DNA of 13,684 bases. It comes from Actinomycetes bacterium. Its GTDB lineage: Bacteria; Actinomycetota; Thermoleophilia; Gaiellales; Gaiellaceae. The stretch covers positions 1-13,684 of the forward strand of contig JANXXF010000325.1 of assembly GCA_025350775.1 (NCBI GenBank), read 5' to 3'. The notes under the pieces are model-generated. The model was not told the DNA's origin. It searched no databases and was given only the letters and a program-made list of their open reading frames with translations. How positions within the stretch are numbered: the stretch's first letter is position 1; every line of letters starts with the position of its first letter. Shown one piece after another: positions 6,710-11,318 of the stretch. The position numbers were made by a program, and so were the translations under genes.

Positions 6710-8800
6710 TCAGGCCTCCGCGGGCATGTCGTTCGGGTAGATGAGAATGGAGCCGTGGCGCTCCACGAGCCCGTGGTGTCCGGGCAGGATCAGCGACGTG
6801 GTGTCCATCTCGGTGATGATCGCCGGCCCCTCGACGCGGTCGCCGGCGCGCAGCCGGGCGCGGTCGTAGAGGGTCGCCTCATGCTCGGTGCCGTGATGGA
6901 AGATCCGTCGCCGGTCGAGCTCGGCCGCGGCGGGGCTGCCGTCGCCCGCGGGCAGGGGCCGGCTGGCCAGGTCGAGCCCGCCCGCCTCGGCCGTGGCGCG
7001 GACGTTCACAAGCTCGGCCTCGCTGTCGAGGGCGAACACGAACAGCTGCTCGTGGGTGCGGTCGAAGCGCTCGCGCAGGAGCGCGGGGATGTCGCCCTGG
7101 AGATCTGCCGTGGAGAGATCGATCGGCATGACGAGCCCCTGCCCGCAGTAGCGGACATCGGCCTGGTAGCTGACCGTCGCCGCCGCACCCTCCTCGAGCC
7201 CGGCAGCCGCGTCGGCAGCGAGCGGCGCCAGCACGGCACGGATCTCGGCCGCCGTGGTGTCGCCGAAGCGCCGCACGAAGCTGCGCGAGCTCTCGTTGCG
7301 CAGCCGCGTGGTGGCGTCGCCGTACGCGCACAGCACGCCGGGGCCGGGTGGAATCACGACCGGCCAGGACTGGAGGAGCGCCCCGAGCGCGTTCGCGTGC
7401 AGCGGCCCCGCCCCGCCGAAGGCCATCAGGGCGAAGTCGCGCGGGTCGTAGCCTTGCTCGACCGAGACGAGCCGCAGCGCCCCGAACATGTTCTCGTTGA
7501 CGATGTCGATGACGCCTTCGGCCGCCTCGCGGACGGTCAGGCCGAGCGGCCCGGCGATCTTCTCGAGCGCCTGCTCGGCCAGCGCGACATCGACCTCCAG
7601 CTCGCCACCCAGCCGCACGTCGGCAGGCAGGTAGCCGAGCACGATGTTGGCATCGGTCACCGTCGGCTCGGTGCCGCCCTTGCAGTAGGCGGCCGGGCCC
7701 GGCACGGCGCCGGCGCTCCTCGGCCCGACGCGCAGCGCCTCGGTCAGCGCCGGCACGAAGGCGATCGAGCCGCCCCCGGCACCCACGCTCTTCACGTCGA
7801 GCGAGGGGGCGCGGACGATGACCTCGTGCACCGCGGTCTCGCGGCGGGTGCGCGCCTCGTAGCCCTGCACGAGTGCCACGTCGGTCGACGTGCCGCCCAT
7901 GTCGAACGTGAGGAAGTCGGGGAAGCCGGTCTGCTTCGCGACCCAGATCGCGCCCGTCACGCCGCCGGCCGGGCCGCTCATCAGGTGGTTCACGGGCGCC
8001 GCCGCGGCGGCCTCGCCGCTGGCCAGGCCGCCGTCGGAGCGCAGGATGCGCAGGTTCACCGAGGGGATCTGCCGGGAGAGCAGGCTCTGCAGGTTGTCGA
8101 CGTAGCTCTTGACGATCGGCCCGACGTACGAGTTGACGACGGTGGTCACGGTGCGCTCGTACTCGTACATCTCGGGCGCGACCTCGGAGCTGATCGAGAC
8201 CTGGATGCCGGGCAGCTCCTCGTGGGCGATCTCGCGGGCGAGCCGCTCGTGGCGGCCGTCGACGTAGGCGTTGAGGAACGAGATGGTCAGCGCCTCGATC
8301 CGCTCGTCCCCGAGGCGGTGGATGTCGAGCCGCAGCGCGGCCTCGTCCAGGGGGCGGTCGACGGTGCCGTCGGCCAAGATCCGCTCGTTGACCTCGACCA
8401 CCGACGAGAGCGGCACGAGCGGGCTCGGCCGCTGCCAGGTGACCCAGGCGCCGAGGTTGCCCGGCACGAACGAGCGCCCGATGTGCAGGACGTCGCGGAA
8501 GCCCTTCGTCGTGAGCAGGCCCACCCTGACGCCGCTACGGGTCAGCACGGCGTTCGTGGCGACGGTGGTGCCGTGCATCACCGTCCGGATGCGCTCGCGC
8601 GGGATGCCGTGGTGCTCGGTGATCCGGTCGATGCCGGTGAGCACTGCGACGGAGGGGTCGGCCGGGGTGGACGGCACCTTCGCGGTGAAGATCGCCCCGT
8701 CCGCCTCCCGCACCAGCAGCAGGTCGGTGAAGGTGCCCCCGATGTCGACGCCGAGGATGTAGCTCGTGGGCACTGCCTGGATCGGGGCGGGGTCAGCCAT
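6710..8800 (-). CDS. hyuA: Hydantoinase A / oxoprolinase-type ATP-binding subunit (HyuA)
   Basis: This 696-aa protein is the usual length for HyuA. It has the ASKHA-type ATPase signatures: ILGVDIGGTFTDLLLV (15-30) at the N-terminal Hydant_A_N domain, MHGTTVATNAVL (75-86), FDMGGTSTDVALV (about 295-307), KSVGAGGGSIAF, and the conserved MAFGGAGPLHANAL. The C-terminal domain runs to EGPAIITEMDTTSLILPG. The subunit phosphorylates the substrate amide oxygen while HyuB hydrolyses the ring. The start at 8800 has GAGGAA (minus strand of 8806-8811) 5 nt upstream. A 129-bp gap separates it from the upstream cyclodeaminase-family gene, the largest gap in this run, so a separate promoter is possible. The actual ring substrate (hydantoin, oxoproline, lactam or other ureide) cannot be read from the sequence. 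Confidence 0.92.
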   Translation of the reverse strand: MADPAPIQAVPTSYILGVDIGGTFTDLLLVREADGAIFTAKVPSTPADPSVAVLTGIDRITEHHGIPRERIRTVMHGTTVATNAVLTRSGVRVGLLTTKGFRDVLHIGRSFVPGNLGAWVTWQRPSPLVPLSSVVEVNERILADGTVDRPLDEAALRLDIHRLGDERIEALTISFLNAYVDGRHERLAREIAHEELPGIQVSISSEVAPEMYEYERTVTTVVNSYVGPIVKSYVDNLQSLLSRQIPSVNLRILRSDGGLASGEAAAAAPVNHLMSGPAGGVTGAIWVAKQTGFPDFLTFDMGGTSTDVALVQGYEARTRRETAVHEVIVRAPSLDVKSVGAGGGSIAFVPALTEALRVGPRSAGAVPGPAAYCKGGTEPTVTDANIVLGYLPADVRLGGELEVDVALAEQALEKIAGPLGLTVREAAEGVIDIVNENMFGALRLVSVEQGYDPRDFALMAFGGAGPLHANALGALLQSWPVVIPPGPGVLCAYGDATTRLRNESSRSFVRRFGDTTAAEIRAVLAPLAADAAAGLEEGAAATVSYQADVRYCGQGLVMPIDLSTADLQGDIPALLRERFDRTHEQLFVFALDSEAELVNVRATAEAGGLDLASRPLPAGDGSPAAAELDRRRIFHHGTEHEATLYDRARLRAGDRVEGPAIITEMDTTSLILPGHHGLVERHGSILIYPNDMPAEA

Positions 8801-8929
8801 GGGAGTTCCTCGTGGAGGGTCGGAGCTCGAGCGTGCAGCCAGGTCTCGGCGGATCCCGGCCTGCGTGCAGCAGCAGGGTATGCGGAACGCTGGCGAGCGG
8901 CGCGGTCGGCCGGGTCGCGGCCGAGCTGA
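8801..8929 (-). other. Gap between cyclodeaminase-like gene and hyuA, with a small hairpin
   Basis: This is 129 bp without a credible gene. TCGGCC (8906-8911) and GGCCGA (8919-8924) form a 6-bp stem with a 7-nt loop just after the upstream gene's stop; no T-run follows. It might be an attenuator or mRNA-processing site, or chance in GC-rich DNA. The only other clear signal is the HyuA ribosome binding site at 8806-8811. Confidence 0.3.
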
Positions 8930-9940
8930 CTACGTCGAGATCATCTTCTTCTCGACCCCGACACCGGCGGCCACGGCACGCTCGTACTCGAGCGGCACCG
9001 TCGCCGAGTCCTGCAGCGCGATGCCGGTCGAATCGAAGATCGTGATCTGATCGTCCGACTCGCGGCCGGCGAGCTCGCCGCAGATCACCTTGCCGATCTC
9101 GCCCGCCAGGTCGGCCTCCGTGATCAGACCCTCACGCAGGGGCACGTTGATCTCGCCGTCGTGGCGGCACTGGCGGATGTCGTCGACGAAGACGCGGCCC
9201 TGCTGCAGCAGGCGCGGGTCGAGCTCCTGCTCGCCTTCGAGGTCGGCGCCGAGCGCGGCGATGTGGGCGCCCGGCTTGACCCACTCGGCCCGCACGAGCG
9301 GCTCGCGGGCGTGCGTGCCGGTGACGATCACGTCGGCGCCGCGGATGGCGGCCTCGAGGTCGGTGGTGCCGACGACGCGCAGGTGCGGCACCTTCGGCGC
9401 CGCCTCGGCCAGGAAGCGGTCGACCGACACCTGCGAGCGGCTCCACACGCGCACCTCGTCCCACGCGAACACGGGGTCGCAGGTGAGCAGCGCACCTTCG
9501 CACACCGAGCCGGCGCCGATGATCGCGAGCACCTTCGAGTCCTTGCGCGCGAGCCACTTCGCCGACACCGCGGCCGACGAGCCGGTGCGCATCAGCGTGT
9601 GGTGCGAGCCGTCGCAGATCGCCAGCGGGAAGCCGGTCTCGGGGTGCGTGTAGATGAGGATCGAGAAGACCGCGGGCAGCTCGTACTGCGCGTTGTCCTC
9701 GCGGATCGAAACCCACTTGCAGGCGACGGCCTCGGGCTCCTCGATGTACGAGGGCATCACCTCGAACTCACCGCGGTACTTGCTGAGCACGATGTGGCCC
9801 TTCGGCTCCATGTAGACGCGGCCGAGGCCGTGCATGCGGTAGGCGTGCTCGACGCAGTCGTTGTACTCGCTCGGCGTGAGCAGGCCGACCATGTCCGAGC
9901 GGCCGAGGATGAGGGTCTTGCGGTTCTTCCAGCTCTCCAT
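8930..9940 (-). CDS. Ornithine cyclodeaminase / mu-crystallin family NAD(P)-dependent enzyme
   Basis: This 336-aa protein is typical of the OCD family (about 310-350 aa). The N-terminus LILGRSDMVGLL aligns with the family's first strand and helix. K75 in ACKWVS and R118 in LMRTGSSAAVSAKWLAR correspond to substrate-binding Lys and Arg. The Rossmann motif IIGAGSVCEGAL spans 140-151. GADLEGEQELD (231-241) carries D233, equivalent to the catalytic Asp of ornithine cyclodeaminase, and IFDSTGIALQD (301-311) is the conserved C-terminal signature. Members turn ornithine into proline plus ammonia, reduce cyclic ketimines, or oxidatively deaminate alanine or other amino acids; EutC of ectoine degradation is also in the family. 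No Shine-Dalgarno precedes the ATG, but TATCTT sits at -12 to -7, suggesting a leaderless message. It heads the minus-strand run that continues with hyuA. The substrate is unknown. Confidence 0.88.
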   Translation of the reverse strand: MESWKNRKTLILGRSDMVGLLTPSEYNDCVEHAYRMHGLGRVYMEPKGHIVLSKYRGEFEVMPSYIEEPEAVACKWVSIREDNAQYELPAVFSILIYTHPETGFPLAICDGSHHTLMRTGSSAAVSAKWLARKDSKVLAIIGAGSVCEGALLTCDPVFAWDEVRVWSRSQVSVDRFLAEAAPKVPHLRVVGTTDLEAAIRGADVIVTGTHAREPLVRAEWVKPGAHIAALGADLEGEQELDPRLLQQGRVFVDDIRQCRHDGEINVPLREGLITEADLAGEIGKVICGELAGRESDDQITIFDSTGIALQDSATVPLEYERAVAAGVGVEKKMIST

Positions 9941-9946
9941 GCTGCG

Positions 9947-9952
9947 AAGATA
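9947..9952 (-). promoter_or_regulatory. Candidate -10 box for leaderless transcription of the cyclodeaminase-like gene
   Basis: On the minus strand TATCTT is placed exactly -12 to -7 from the ATG at 9940 and matches TANNNT. No ribosome binding site exists between it and the ATG, which fits a leaderless message. No clear -35 element is seen; the region also overlaps the leader of the divergent gene. Confidence 0.35.
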
Positions 9953-9971
9953 TCGTCACGGCACACGCAAC

Positions 9972-9978
9972 GGGAGGA
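9972..9978 (+). promoter_or_regulatory. Shine-Dalgarno site that fixes a GTG start
   Basis: GGGAGGA lies 6 nt upstream of the GTG at 9985-9987. This ideal spacing supports GTG rather than any downstream ATG as the initiation codon. Confidence 0.85.
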
Positions 9979-9984
9979 CACGCA

Positions 9985-11235
9985 GTGGAGCATCTGAGGA
10001 TCGACCGCCAGAGGACCGCAGCCCGTATCGGGCGCGACATCGAGACGCTCTCGGGCCCGGCCCACACCCGCGACGCCGTCGCGATTCGCCGCTACGCGTA
10101 CACGCCCGAGTACGCCGCCACCGACGCGTACTTCGCCCGCGAGCTGGAGGCGATCGGGTTCACCGTCGAGCACGACCCGGTAGGGACGCTCGTGGCACGC
10201 AACGTGCCGAAGGGCATGCCCGCATTCGGCATCGGCTCGCACTGCGACTCGAACCGCAACGGCGGCAAGTGGGACGGCACCCTCGGCGTGGTGATGGCGC
10301 TCGAGCTCTGCCGGCTCAACGGCGAGCACGGGCTGGGGCTGCCGCTGCAGCTGATCTCGTTCCTCGAGGAGGAGGGCTCCGGCTTCGGGCAGATGCTGCT
10401 GGGGTCGCGGATCATGGCGCAGCGGGCGACCGAGGAGCAGCTGCGCGAGTCGATGTTCGAGCTCGACACGGGCCGCCCGTTCTGGGAAACCGCCGTCGCC
10501 GCCGGTTACGAGCCGGCGCGCTGGCGCGAGTCTCAGCGGGTGCTCGACGGGCTGATCGGCTGGATCGAGCCGCACATCGAGCAGGCCCGCGTGCTGCAGG
10601 ACACCGGCAACCGCGTCGGCGTCGTCAACGCGATCGCCGGCTACGTGCACGCCGACGTGCACGTGCACGGCCGCGACGACCACGCGGGCGCGACGCCGAT
10701 GGACTTCCGGCTCGACCCGACGACGGTTGTCGCGGAGTGCGTCCTGGAGCTGGAGCGGCTCGCCCGCGCGGCCGGGAACGCCACGGTCGGCACGGTCGGC
10801 GAGATCGAGGTGCACCCGTCGCTGATCAACGCGATCGCCCGCGACGTGCGCTTCTCCCTGGACATCCGCGGGCCGCGCGACGAGGCGTACCTCGGCGTCT
10901 TCCGCGACATCTCGGCCTTCGCGCACGAGCGGGCGGCGGCGCGCGGCATGACGGTGGACGTCGTCGAGCGGCAGCGCAACCCCGCGACGCCGATGGACGC
11001 GGCGATCGTCGCGGCGCTGGAGGCGGCGGCGGCGGCGACGGGGGAGCCGGTGCTGACGATGCACTCGGGTGCGGCGCACGACACGATGTGCGTCGCCGAC
11101 TCCGTGCCGACCGCGATGGTGTTCGTGCCGTGCAAGGACGGCATCAGCCACTCGCCGGCCGAGGACGCGCAGCCGGAGGACGCCGCCGTCGCGGTGGAGG
11201 CGATCCTCAACGCGATCCGGGCGCTCGTAGCGTAG
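9985..11235 (+). CDS. Second M20-family Zn-dependent amidohydrolase (allantoate amidohydrolase / N-carbamoyl-amino-acid hydrolase type)
   Basis: This 416-aa protein starts at GTG, fixed by GGGAGGA 6 nt upstream. Metal ligands are seen as H86 and D97 in GSHCDSNRNGGKWDG, the E128-E130 cluster in FLEEEGSGF, H197 in IEPHIEQ and H389 in GISHSPAE. The DDHAGATPMDFRLDP loop (about 223-237) is close to the canonical ADHAGTTPM form, unlike in the other M20 gene of the window. The group hydrolyses ureido acids such as N-carbamoyl amino acids, allantoate or ureidoglycine. FxExEGSGFG and GSHCDS rather than GSHLDS place it in a different branch from the 3595-4839 protein. It is divergent from the cyclodeaminase-like gene and ends before a strong bidirectional terminator, so it is probably monocistronic. 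The substrate is not identifiable from sequence alone. Confidence 0.9.
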   Translation: MEHLRIDRQRTAARIGRDIETLSGPAHTRDAVAIRRYAYTPEYAATDAYFARELEAIGFTVEHDPVGTLVARNVPKGMPAFGIGSHCDSNRNGGKWDGTLGVVMALELCRLNGEHGLGLPLQLISFLEEEGSGFGQMLLGSRIMAQRATEEQLRESMFELDTGRPFWETAVAAGYEPARWRESQRVLDGLIGWIEPHIEQARVLQDTGNRVGVVNAIAGYVHADVHVHGRDDHAGATPMDFRLDPTTVVAECVLELERLARAAGNATVGTVGEIEVHPSLINAIARDVRFSLDIRGPRDEAYLGVFRDISAFAHERAAARGMTVDVVERQRNPATPMDAAIVAALEAAAAATGEPVLTMHSGAAHDTMCVADSVPTAMVFVPCKDGISHSPAEDAQPEDAAVAVEAILNAIRALVA

Positions 11236-11252
11236 GTCGGGGCAGCACGGTT

Positions 11253-11277
11253 GAGGGGCGCCGTGCGGGCGCCCCTC
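11253..11277. terminator. Bidirectional intrinsic-type terminator hairpin
   Basis: GAGGGGCGCC-gtgcg-GGCGCCCCTC is a perfect 10-bp inverted repeat with a 5-nt loop, placed in the 83-bp gap between convergent stop codons (11235 and 11319). It has no long T-tract, common for hairpin terminators in high-GC actinobacteria. A second weaker hairpin (TGCCC-CTCG-GGGCA, 11296-11309) lies nearer the minus-strand gene's stop. Confidence 0.75.
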
Positions 11278-11318
11278 GTGGCCGATCGGAGTGCCTGCCC
11301 CTCGGGGCACGCGCTCGG

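Larger units (their letters stand above)
9941..9984. promoter_or_regulatory. Compact 44-bp divergent intergenic region
   Basis: Only 44 bp lie between the cyclodeaminase-like ATG and the GTG of the second M20 gene. It contains the palindrome GATATC (9949-9954), the AT-rich heart of the interval, and the plus-strand ribosome binding site. Any plus-strand promoter must overlap the minus one or lie inside the cyclodeaminase-like gene. Confidence 0.45.

Noticed and set aside
4823..8800. HyuA/HyuB as an acetone or acetophenone carboxylase
   Set aside because: No gamma or additional small subunit is found and the M20 carbamoylase is in the same operon, which favours hydantoin/lactam amidase. It is not excluded by sequence alone.
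4769..8929. A 4.2-kb open reading frame on the plus strand antisense to the M20, hyuB and hyuA genes
   Set aside because: Its translation is low in hydrophobic order and rich in Arg, Ala, Gly, Asp and Val with no domain. It is the expected stop-free shadow of high-GC genes; the minus-strand frames carry clear family motifs.
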